Below are positions 32,213-40,061 of a stretch of DNA of 64,000 nucleotides, piece after piece. Where the stretch lies: assembly GCA_964644845.1 (NCBI GenBank), contig CAZXXS010000041.1, positions 1 to 64,000 on the forward strand, in the 5' to 3' direction. The translations under genes and the position numbers were made by a program. Under the pieces are notes generated by a model, which was not told where the DNA came from, did no database searches, and saw nothing but the letters and a program-made list of their open reading frames with translations. Source of the DNA: Geothermovivens sp964644845 (GTDB lineage Bacteria; Zhuqueibacterota; Zhuqueibacteria; Oleimicrobiales; Geothermoviventaceae). Position 1 is the first letter of the stretch; each line of letters starts with the position of its first letter.

Positions 32213-35113
32213 ATGGCAGACCTGAGCAGGAAAATTGCGGGAGCTCGCACTCCCATTCTCACCGCGGTTCTGCTGGCAACCGTAGTGGCCGCTTACTTCG
32301 CCCGGAAGGTCACAGTAAACACCGACCTGGTGGCATTCCTGCCGAAGAACAACCCGCATGTGCGTCTATTCGAAGAGGCTGGCAGGACATTCGGAGGCAA
32401 CTACCTGGCCATCGTCGGTTTGGAAGCCGACGATGTGTTCACCGTGGGTGTTCTGACGACCGTGGATCAACTGACGCGGGCTTTTCAGCGTATTCCGGGC
32501 GTTTCGAGCGTCACCAGCCTGGCCAACGTCATCGACTTCAAAGAGACCGAGTGGGGAGTAGAGGTTGCGAAGCTACTCGAAAACGGAAAGATTCCCACCG
32601 CGTCACAGGATCTGCGTCATCTCAAGGAGTACGTGCTCAGCCGCTCCCTGTACCGCGACAAGCTGGTCTCCCACGACGCTCGTGTAACCCTCATCGTTGC
32701 CCGGCTACGTGACGACGCAGACCGAATGGAAATTGCCAAGCAGTTGCGGCTGCAGTCCAAAGCCATCGTGGGCGATCGCTACAGGCTTTACTTCGCCGGT
32801 TTGCCTTTCGAAATGGAGTTCATGGGTCGTCTGATCTTCGTCGACCTCTTGCGCCTCACCCCCATTGCAGCCCTGCTCATCGTGCTGATCCTTTACCTCG
32901 CTTTCCGAACCTCGCGCGGCGTGATCTTGCCATTCACCACTGTCGTGGTTTCCACAATCTGGGTCCTGGGCTTCATGGGGATGATGGGCATCCCGTTGTC
33001 CCTTGTCTCGGCTGCCACGCCTGTGCTGATCCTCGCCGTCGGCTCGGCGTACGGCATCCACATGCTCAAACGCTACGAAGAGGAGAGCCGTTTGAGCGCC
33101 AGCTCCGAACAGGCCACCGTGCGGGCTCTGCAAACCATCGGTCTTCCAATCGCCCTTGCCGCCGTCACCACGCTCGTGGGTTTCCTCACACTGCTCAGCT
33201 CCCAGCTCGTGATCATCCGTCACTTTGGCCTTGTTACCGGACTGGGTGTCGTCTTCGCCCTGCTGGTAGCCACCACGTTCGTCCCTGCGGTGCTGGCTCA
33301 CATGCCGCTCCCAGCAAAACGGCGTTCACCGAAGCGGAGCGAAAGTGCCAACTGGCGCTGGCTTGCCCAGGCCCTGCCCAATCACGTTCTCGCCCATCCG
33401 GGCCGGTGGGTAGCAGCAGCCTCCGTGTTGAGTCTGGTCGCAATCCTCGGCATCCCGAGGATCACCCGGGAGGTAAACATCTCGGAGTACTTCAAGCCCA
33501 ATTCGGAAGTCCGGGTTTCGGAGAAAATGATGGAGGACCGCTTCGGCGGCTCCTACCCTGCCCAAATTGTCGTCCACGGTGACGCGAAGGATCCCGCTAC
33601 ACTGCAACTCATGCGGCAAATCGAGCGCCGGCTCAGTGCCACGCCCTGGCTTACCAACCCCGAGTCCGTCGCCGACCTCATTTGTGAAATGAACCGAGTG
33701 ATGAACAACCGCTACGTCGTTCCAGACACGCGACAGGGCGTGGGCAACTTGTGGTTCCTGCTCGAAGGGCAGGATGTCATGAACCAGTACGTCGCCGACG
33801 GCAACACCCAGGCGCAAATTCAGCTCCGTATTCGTTCAATGGACACCGGCGTCATCCTTCGCAGCGTCAACTACATTGATCACTACCTAAGTACACTCCC
33901 GGACACGCTGGTAACCGTGTCCATGGACAGCCTTCCCAGCGAAGTGCAGGCACTGGCGGACCGCTACGCAGTGAACGCAGCAGTGCAGGCGGTCAAGCTC
34001 GAACTCACTCGCCGCGGAATGTCAGAACCCGACACGGCTCTCTTGCGCCAGCTGTTCACGCAGGCTCTCCAATCGCGTCGCACCCCGGCTGTGTCTCCGC
34101 GGTTCGCTGGGCCAATCGCACGGGCGCTCGTGGCGTTTTTGCGCTCCGACGAATCCGATCTGCCCGTCAGTTCGCCAGTTGTAGCCCAACGCCTCACCCA
34201 AGTCTTCACGCGAGCTCTGGTACAAGGAAAACTGCGCTCTCGACGGGACGTTGCCGCCCTCCTCAAGGTGGCCGTCCCCTCCGCCCGACGCGCCGACCAG
34301 GGCACCCTGCAGGGTGTCGCCGAACAACTCTGGTACACAGTTCGGGACCGCCGCAAAGATCTTCAGACCGAGGCACTGCTCGACACCCTCTGGACCAGGC
34401 TTCCGACCACGCTACCACGAACCACCGATCTCCGCCGTGACCTTAAAGCCGCCGTCTGGGTCCTTAATCGCGATCGTCTCGTCGTTCCGAACTCGACATT
34501 CCGTGCCTGGCACAGCGCCGCACCGGTGGCAGCCTGCTCACGTACCTCTGTACGCCTCGTTCATGCCGGCCTCGGACCCATTTTTCGCGAGTTGGACGCC
34601 AAACTGCTCCGCAGTCAGTTGGTGAGCCTCGGTCTGGCTCTGGCCTTCGTACTGATTCTGTTGGCTGTTCAGTTCCGCTCACTGAAGTTCGGGCTCATCG
34701 GCGTTTCTCCCCTGGTCCTTACGCTGTTGGTGAATTTCGGCGTCATGGGCTACGCCCACATTCCGCTCGACGACGCCACGCTGATGATCGCACCGCTCGC
34801 CATCGGGATTGGCGTGGACTACGCCATCCATTTCACCTCCCGGTTCCGCCGCGAATTGTCCCAGCACGCCAACGTGGCCGACGCCTTGCTCGAAACGTAC
34901 CAGACCACGGGCGTCGCCATCTTGATCAACGCGCTCTCGGTGGGACTCGGGTTTTTGGTTCTGCTGTTTGGCGACGTCGTGCCAGTCCAGCGGTTTGGCC
35001 TGCTGGTGGCACTGGCCATGCTGGTTAGCGCCGGGGCGGCCCTCACACTTCTGCCAGCCCTGTTGCTGGTAAGCCACATGGCAAGCGCCACACCGACGGA
35101 TAAACCGAGGTAG
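32213..35113 (+). CDS. RND superfamily (MMPL/HpnN-like) transporter
   Basis: A 966-residue inner-membrane protein with two-fold RND layout: TM1 at about 15-32, a large periplasmic loop to ~215, a five-helix block (~220-355), TM7 at ~415-432, a second very large loop (~435-795), and a final helix block (~800-950). The TM4-type motif is 'VLILAVGSAYGIHMLKRYEEE' in the first half and 'PLAIGIGVDYAIHFTSRFRRE' in the second, with the Asp typical of proton-driven MMPL pumps. Relatives move lipids such as hopanoids. The following LolA-like and barrel genes make an envelope lipid-export role likely. The second periplasmic loop is longer than usual. Start supported by 'GAGAGGTGAAGC' ahead of ATG. Confidence 0.93.
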   Translation: MADLSRKIAGARTPILTAVLLATVVAAYFARKVTVNTDLVAFLPKNNPHVRLFEEAGRTFGGNYLAIVGLEADDVFTVGVLTTVDQLTRAFQRIPGVSSVTSLANVIDFKETEWGVEVAKLLENGKIPTASQDLRHLKEYVLSRSLYRDKLVSHDARVTLIVARLRDDADRMEIAKQLRLQSKAIVGDRYRLYFAGLPFEMEFMGRLIFVDLLRLTPIAALLIVLILYLAFRTSRGVILPFTTVVVSTIWVLGFMGMMGIPLSLVSAATPVLILAVGSAYGIHMLKRYEEESRLSASSEQATVRALQTIGLPIALAAVTTLVGFLTLLSSQLVIIRHFGLVTGLGVVFALLVATTFVPAVLAHMPLPAKRRSPKRSESANWRWLAQALPNHVLAHPGRWVAAASVLSLVAILGIPRITREVNISEYFKPNSEVRVSEKMMEDRFGGSYPAQIVVHGDAKDPATLQLMRQIERRLSATPWLTNPESVADLICEMNRVMNNRYVVPDTRQGVGNLWFLLEGQDVMNQYVADGNTQAQIQLRIRSMDTGVILRSVNYIDHYLSTLPDTLVTVSMDSLPSEVQALADRYAVNAAVQAVKLELTRRGMSEPDTALLRQLFTQALQSRRTPAVSPRFAGPIARALVAFLRSDESDLPVSSPVVAQRLTQVFTRALVQGKLRSRRDVAALLKVAVPSARRADQGTLQGVAEQLWYTVRDRRKDLQTEALLDTLWTRLPTTLPRTTDLRRDLKAAVWVLNRDRLVVPNSTFRAWHSAAPVAACSRTSVRLVHAGLGPIFRELDAKLLRSQLVSLGLALAFVLILLAVQFRSLKFGLIGVSPLVLTLLVNFGVMGYAHIPLDDATLMIAPLAIGIGVDYAIHFTSRFRRELSQHANVADALLETYQTTGVAILINALSVGLGFLVLLFGDVVPVQRFGLLVALAMLVSAGAALTLLPALLLVSHMASATPTDKPR

Positions 35114-35406
35114 ATGGCTGTGCCTGTACACCGCTGAGCACGAGGTTCAGTCGCTGCAAGTTTCTGCGGGCGGGTTTCCGGATTGGGCCACGGAGCCCTG
35201 CGGACCGGATGGCACGGGGCTCCACCTCGCATTAGTCTCAGGGCGCGTAGGAGCGCATTTCTCCCGAAGTGCAGCCGTGAGACGGTACGCCAGTAGCTCA
35301 AAGTGCGGACGCGCTGACGAACTCCGGTCTCGTGGCAGTCGGCGCTTCCGAACAATTCAGCCAACAATGTGCGATCCTGCTAACGCAAGATTTCGGAGGT
35401 GGTAAG

Positions 35407-36150
35407 ATGAAGCGTCACACGCAAGTTCCGGTGCTTGTTCTCCTGGCAGCTTTCACCGCAGCAGCCGCCGCGCTGGACGGCAACGCTGTTCTCAAGAAAG
35501 TCGAGGCTACACTGAACGCACCAAAAGATCGCGTTGCCACAATGAGCATGAAGCTCGTCGACAAGAATGGCAACGTCAAAAACCGGGTAGTCAAGATCTA
35601 CCAGAAGGGAGACAGCAAGCGACTAATCCGCTTCCTCAAGCCGGCTGACGTGAAGGGTGTGGGGCTGCTGGTGCTGAGCGACAACGAAATGTGGCTGTAC
35701 ATGCCCGCGTTTCACAAAATCCGTCGGATCGCTTCGCACACGAAGAACGAAAACTTCATGGGCACCGACTTCACCTACGACGACATGGCCCAAACCAAGT
35801 ACACTGAAAAGTACACCGCCAGAATTCTACAGCAGGGCGCGGACAGCATCAAACTCGAGCTCACCCCGAAACCGGGGGCCGACGTCAACTACAGCAAGCT
35901 GGTAATGGTCGTGGATCCTTCAAACTGGGTGCCCAAACGAATCGAGTTCTTCGACAAGAGCGGTAGTTTGAAAAAGATCCTCACCAATTCCCGTGTGGCC
36001 AGGGTTGACGGCTACTGGACCGTGCAAGAAATGACCATGCAGGACGTGCAGGCCAAGCACAAAACGGTTCTGACACTCAGCGATGTGAAACACGACACTG
36101 GCTTGGCAAGCTCGGTGTTTACCAAGCGATTCCTGCGCCGCAGCGAGTAG
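35407..36150 (+). CDS. LolA-like outer-membrane lipoprotein-sorting protein
   Basis: A 247-residue protein from ATG 35407, preceded by CGGAGGTGG; an upstream in-frame Met has no such site. It has a signal peptide (1-22) and the LolA-like fold of the 'outer membrane lipoprotein-sorting' family: 'VATMSMKLVDKNGNVKNR', 'IRFLKPADVKGVGLLVLSDN', 'MWLYMPAFHKIRRIASHTKNENFMGTDFTYDD', all characteristic. These periplasmic proteins occur beside RND transporters and are thought to ferry lipid or lipoprotein between membranes. Second gene of the presumed transport unit. Confidence 0.92.
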   Translation: MKRHTQVPVLVLLAAFTAAAAALDGNAVLKKVEATLNAPKDRVATMSMKLVDKNGNVKNRVVKIYQKGDSKRLIRFLKPADVKGVGLLVLSDNEMWLYMPAFHKIRRIASHTKNENFMGTDFTYDDMAQTKYTEKYTARILQQGADSIKLELTPKPGADVNYSKLVMVVDPSNWVPKRIEFFDKSGSLKKILTNSRVARVDGYWTVQEMTMQDVQAKHKTVLTLSDVKHDTGLASSVFTKRFLRRSE

Positions 36151-36318
36151 CTGTCCTTAGGCAAACACCGAATGCCTCGCGCAGTTACCTCTGGCCAAGG
36201 CTGGGCAGCCAGCCGTCCACAAAGCCGACGGCACTGACGCTGCATTCCTCTGTTCAACTTGAGCACCGGCCCAGCATCCCGTGTGGACAATTTGTGGAAA
36301 ACTCGGTGGGAGGTCGTC

Positions 36319-37680
36319 ATGTTCAGATGCAGAAACCTGGAAACCAGCTGGCCTGCACTGGTCCTCGCGCTTGCGCTCACCGTGTCTGTGCAGGCCCAGG
36401 TCGCTCTGAACGGCTACGTCAAAACCGACGTACGTGCGCGCATCAAGGGAGACCACAGGCTCACGTGGAACGAGAACCGCCTGGATCTGAAGCTCAAAGC
36501 GCATCTGTCCGACAAAGCCGTCCTGACCGCAGAAACTTGGGTGCGCAGTTTCGGGTTCCCCACAGCAACCCGTGTTGCGGAGCTTCGCTACCGAGACCGC
36601 CGTGCCGTTTTGCCCTGGGCTGTGGACCTCCGGGAAGCCTACGTCGATTTCTACGGCTTTCTCTTTTCAAACCTGGACGTGCGGGTCGGGAAACAACGCA
36701 TTGCCTGGGGAACAGCGGACAAAATCAACCCCACAGACAATCTGAATCCCAAGGATTTCGAAGACCCACTGGATTTCGGACGCAAGCTCCCCGTGAACGC
36801 TCTCAGAACCACAGTCTACGTTGGGGATTGGTCTGTGGAAGCCGTGTACGTCCCGGCCTTCACACCAGCAGTACTGCCGCCCCCCGAGTGGCGCCTTGGT
36901 CAGCAGGCATCCTTGCCGTTACCGCCAGACGTGCAGGTGACTGGTACAGCCAGCACCCTTCTCCTTCCACCTCAGACGCTGAAAGACGGCGCGAACGTGG
37001 GTTTCAAACTCAGTGGCACTTTGGCAGGCTACGACGTCTCAGCAAGCTACGCCTACGTACGCGACGACATGCCTTTGGCTACGGACGTTGTGTTCAAACC
37101 AACCTCTCCGACTGCCGGCGTTGTCTCCACCCGGCTTGGGTTTCCCCGCTACCACGTGTTCGGCGCGGATCTGGCGGGCGAGTTTCACGGTGTGGGCCTG
37201 TGGGCAGAAACCGCAGGCTTTCTCCCAACCGAAAAAGTCCTGACAACCGTCACGTTGCCGACCCAGGACGGTCCGGTCACGACGTTCGAAACCGCGCTCA
37301 GGAAGCAGATGTTCGTGAAATACGTTCTGGGCGGCGACTACACGTTCGGCAACGGCGTCTACCTGAACGGGCAGTTCGTACACGGATTTTACGGCGAACG
37401 CGGCCGCGACGGTCTGCAGGATTACCTGATGCTGGCCCTCGAAAAGCGTTTCCTTCACGACGAGCTTAAAGTACGTCTCGGGGCCGCGGCGCAGGCCAGG
37501 TCACTGAGCGAGGCAACTGACAACTACACCTGGATTGCTTTTCCCGAGCTCAGCTACTACCCGGTCGACAACGTGGAGCTCGTGCTGGGCGCCTACACCA
37601 TCCACGCCGAGGGCGAAACGACGCTCGCCGGCTTCGCAGGCAAAGATGAGGTCTACACTAAGATCAAAGTGAGCTTCTGA
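36319..37680 (+). CDS. DUF1302-like outer-membrane beta-barrel protein
   Basis: A 453-residue protein from ATG 36319, preceded by GGGAGG. A signal peptide (to about residue 28) is followed by alternating amphipathic strands through to a C-terminal strand ending 'TKIKVSF' with terminal Phe, as in outer-membrane barrels. The motif 'VRVGKQRIAWGTADKINPTD' (about 133-152) is characteristic of the DUF1302-type barrels that accompany RND and LolA-like genes. Third gene of the transport unit and its probable outer-membrane component. Confidence 0.82.
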   Translation: MFRCRNLETSWPALVLALALTVSVQAQVALNGYVKTDVRARIKGDHRLTWNENRLDLKLKAHLSDKAVLTAETWVRSFGFPTATRVAELRYRDRRAVLPWAVDLREAYVDFYGFLFSNLDVRVGKQRIAWGTADKINPTDNLNPKDFEDPLDFGRKLPVNALRTTVYVGDWSVEAVYVPAFTPAVLPPPEWRLGQQASLPLPPDVQVTGTASTLLLPPQTLKDGANVGFKLSGTLAGYDVSASYAYVRDDMPLATDVVFKPTSPTAGVVSTRLGFPRYHVFGADLAGEFHGVGLWAETAGFLPTEKVLTTVTLPTQDGPVTTFETALRKQMFVKYVLGGDYTFGNGVYLNGQFVHGFYGERGRDGLQDYLMLALEKRFLHDELKVRLGAAAQARSLSEATDNYTWIAFPELSYYPVDNVELVLGAYTIHAEGETTLAGFAGKDEVYTKIKVSF

Positions 37681-37810
37681 ACAAGCACCTCGGCCGGAAG
37701 CTAAGCTCTTTGCACCCAACCGAAACGAAAAGCGGATTTGGCAGGATCTTGAAGGACACGGGGGCGTTGTAAGCGTGGGGTTGTCCACCAAATCAAGGAA
37801 GCGACCCGCC

Positions 37811-39475
37811 ATGGCCATCACAAGCGCTCCACGGAAACTGAAACGTACCCGACAGGTCATGTCCACGCTGGCGCGGCACGGGCTCGGCGCGTTTGCAGCC
37901 GGTGCGCGCCGGTGGTACACGAGTTTTTCCCCACTTCGAAGGGCGAGGCCCGGCGTCGAAGCCATTCCCATCGAGGTTCGCGTGCGGATCGCTCTCGAGG
38001 AACTGGGCACGACGTTCATCAAACTCGGCCAGGTGCTCAGCATGCGGCCAGACCTGGTTCCTCCTTCCCTGGCTCGCGAGCTCGAAAAACTGCAGGACAA
38101 GGCGGCTCCACTGCCTTTCGAAGTCATCGAGAAAGAGTTGGCCCGGGCTCTGGGCCCAAACTACGGGAAGCTGCTGGGCGACATCGAGGCCGAGCCGCTC
38201 GCTTCGGCCTCCATCGCTCAGGTACACCGGGCCACGTTGCCGTCTGGCGACGTGGTGGTCCTGAAAATCCGCAGGCCCGGTGTGAAGCGCCAGGTTGAAA
38301 CCGATCTGGCCATTCTGCACGATCTCGCGCGGATGGCCGAGCGCACCCTAACCGAAGCGGAGCTCATCGAGCCAACGCGGATCGTGGAGGAATTCGCACG
38401 GACCATCCGCCGCGAAATGGATTTCATCCGCGAGGCGCGCAACGTAGAGCGTTTTCGTCGGCACTTCCGTAACGATCCGACGATCTACGTGCCGCAGCTC
38501 CACTGGCAATTCTGCCGCGAGAACCTCCTCGTGATGGAATGGATTGACGGTATCAAGGTTTCGGACGTGGAGCGCCTTCGCGAGGCCGGTCTTGACCCCA
38601 AGGTGATCGCCGTTCGCGGCGCGCAGGCCATCCTGAAACAGGTGTTTGAGTACGGTTTCTTCCACGCCGATCCCCACGGCGCCAACGTGTTTGTGCTGCC
38701 CGGTAACGTGATCGTCCCACTTGACTACGGCATGATGGGCAGCCTTGACGATCGCTTGGTGCGCCAGATCGAGGACCTCCTCATCGGTATCGTCCGCATG
38801 GACGTGGACCGCATCATGACCGTGCTGGAAAGCCTGGGCAGCATCCGTCCGGGCACCGACACCCGTTCCCTTTACGCCGAGCTTTACGACTTTCTGGATC
38901 GTTACTACCACGTGCCGCTCTACCAGTTGAACACACCGGAGCTCGTCGGTGAGCTACTGGACATCGTTCGTCGGTACCGCTTGCGCCTGCCGCCCGACTT
39001 GGTGCTGATGATCCGTTCTCTCATGCTCGCCGAAGCGGGAGGCCGACGTTTGTACCCTGAGTTCGACATGATGACGCTCGCCAAGCCCTACGTCAAGCGA
39101 ATTATTATGCGCAGGCTCAGCCTGAAGCGCCGCATCAAAGATGCACCGGACACGCTTGAGGACCTCGAGGCTCTCGTTCGCCTGGCGCCCAAGCAGGTAC
39201 AGTCGATCCTCAGCAAAGCAAGTCGCGGCGAACTGTCGGTCAAAGTGGATCTTCTGGGCATCGAGGCGTTCCTCCACGAACTCGACCGGAGCAGCAACCG
39301 TTTGGCTTTTGCCATGATCTGCGCAGCGCTGGTCATCGGTTCCTCGATCACGATCAGCGCCGGATTTGGCCCTTTTTTGTTCGGTTTTCCGCTGCTCGGC
39401 GTGGCCGGCTTCGGTCTTGCGGCCGTACTCGGTTTCTGGTTGCTCTTTTCCATCATGCGAGGAGGCAAGTTGTAA
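37811..39475 (+). CDS. AarF/ABC1/UbiB family atypical kinase
   Basis: A 554-residue protein from ATG 37811 (AAGGAAG about 9 nt upstream; a GTG 12 codons earlier is possible). The family signature KxGQ is at 71-74 in 'FIKLGQVLSMRPDLVPP', followed by the Ala-rich loop 'PLASASIAQVHRA', the ATP-binding lysine in 'VVLKIRRPG', 'FHADPHGANVFVLPGN' and the metal-binding 'LDYGMMG'. Two C-terminal membrane segments (about 500-550) anchor it. Such proteins support isoprenoid-quinone or lipid metabolism in membranes by an ATPase-like activity. A phasin-like gene follows 60 nt downstream. Confidence 0.95.
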   Translation: MAITSAPRKLKRTRQVMSTLARHGLGAFAAGARRWYTSFSPLRRARPGVEAIPIEVRVRIALEELGTTFIKLGQVLSMRPDLVPPSLARELEKLQDKAAPLPFEVIEKELARALGPNYGKLLGDIEAEPLASASIAQVHRATLPSGDVVVLKIRRPGVKRQVETDLAILHDLARMAERTLTEAELIEPTRIVEEFARTIRREMDFIREARNVERFRRHFRNDPTIYVPQLHWQFCRENLLVMEWIDGIKVSDVERLREAGLDPKVIAVRGAQAILKQVFEYGFFHADPHGANVFVLPGNVIVPLDYGMMGSLDDRLVRQIEDLLIGIVRMDVDRIMTVLESLGSIRPGTDTRSLYAELYDFLDRYYHVPLYQLNTPELVGELLDIVRRYRLRLPPDLVLMIRSLMLAEAGGRRLYPEFDMMTLAKPYVKRIIMRRLSLKRRIKDAPDTLEDLEALVRLAPKQVQSILSKASRGELSVKVDLLGIEAFLHELDRSSNRLAFAMICAALVIGSSITISAGFGPFLFGFPLLGVAGFGLAAVLGFWLLFSIMRGGKL

Positions 39476-39534
39476 GCGCACGCAAAGGGAGTTTTCCAGG
39501 TCTTATTCGCGGTTGACTGAAGGGAGGTGACAAA

Positions 39535-39831
39535 ATGGACAACGTGCTGTACAAGGCATTGATGGCGGGTTTTGGAGCCCTGTCCCTCACGCGCGAAAAA
39601 GCGGAGGCTTTCGTCGACGAGCTCGTGAAAAGAGGCGAGGTCTCCAAACCGGAAAAAATGAAGGTAGTCGATGACCTCTTGAAGAAAGCCGAACAAGAAG
39701 AGCGTCAGATCCTGGAAAAGCTTGGGAAAGTCGTTACAAAGGCCCTTCAGGAAATGGACCTACCGACGAAAGAGGACCTTCGGCGAATCGAAGAAAAGCT
39801 CGACAGGATCGAACAACAGCTCAAAGCTTGA
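39535..39831 (+). CDS. Phasin-like small coiled-coil protein
   Basis: A 98-residue protein; GGGAGGTGACAAA precedes ATG 39535. The sequence 'ALSLTREKAEAFVDELVKRGEVSK' and the helical tail 'KEDLRRIEEKLDRIEQQLK' match the phasin/polyhydroxyalkanoate-granule-associated superfamily of short proteins found downstream of UbiB-type kinases in many bacteria. No PHA synthase is present in the window, so PHA binding should not be assumed; a partner role for the kinase is equally likely. Confidence 0.8.
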   Translation: MDNVLYKALMAGFGALSLTREKAEAFVDELVKRGEVSKPEKMKVVDDLLKKAEQEERQILEKLGKVVTKALQEMDLPTKEDLRRIEEKLDRIEQQLKA

Positions 39832-39935
39832 CATCGCGCGGAACAGTGTGTCGAGCCGGCAGGTGTGCCGGGTCTTTTCGCCGGCCAGCAGAGCGCTTGC
39901 GTCCGGTACGCATCTCCAACGCCGCGTACGAAACA

Positions 39936-39970
39936 CGGGCCCGAGGTTCCACACCTTCGGGCCCGCTCTG
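39936..39970 (+). terminator. Likely terminator after the UbiB-phasin unit
   Basis: CGGGCCCGAGG/CCTTCGGGCCCG (39936-39965, 7-nt loop) followed by CTCTGTT, 100 nt beyond the phasin-like stop. The T-tract is weak. A second stem GGAGAAAAC/GTTTTCTCC near 40030-40066 could serve the converging minus-strand gene. Confidence 0.55.
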
Positions 39971-40061
39971 TTCCACTCAGTGAGAAACCGACCGTGTTCC
40001 GCCTTCGCCGCTCTCTGGAACCAGCTGGGGAGAAAACTCCTTGCGCGTGGCGGTTTTCTCC

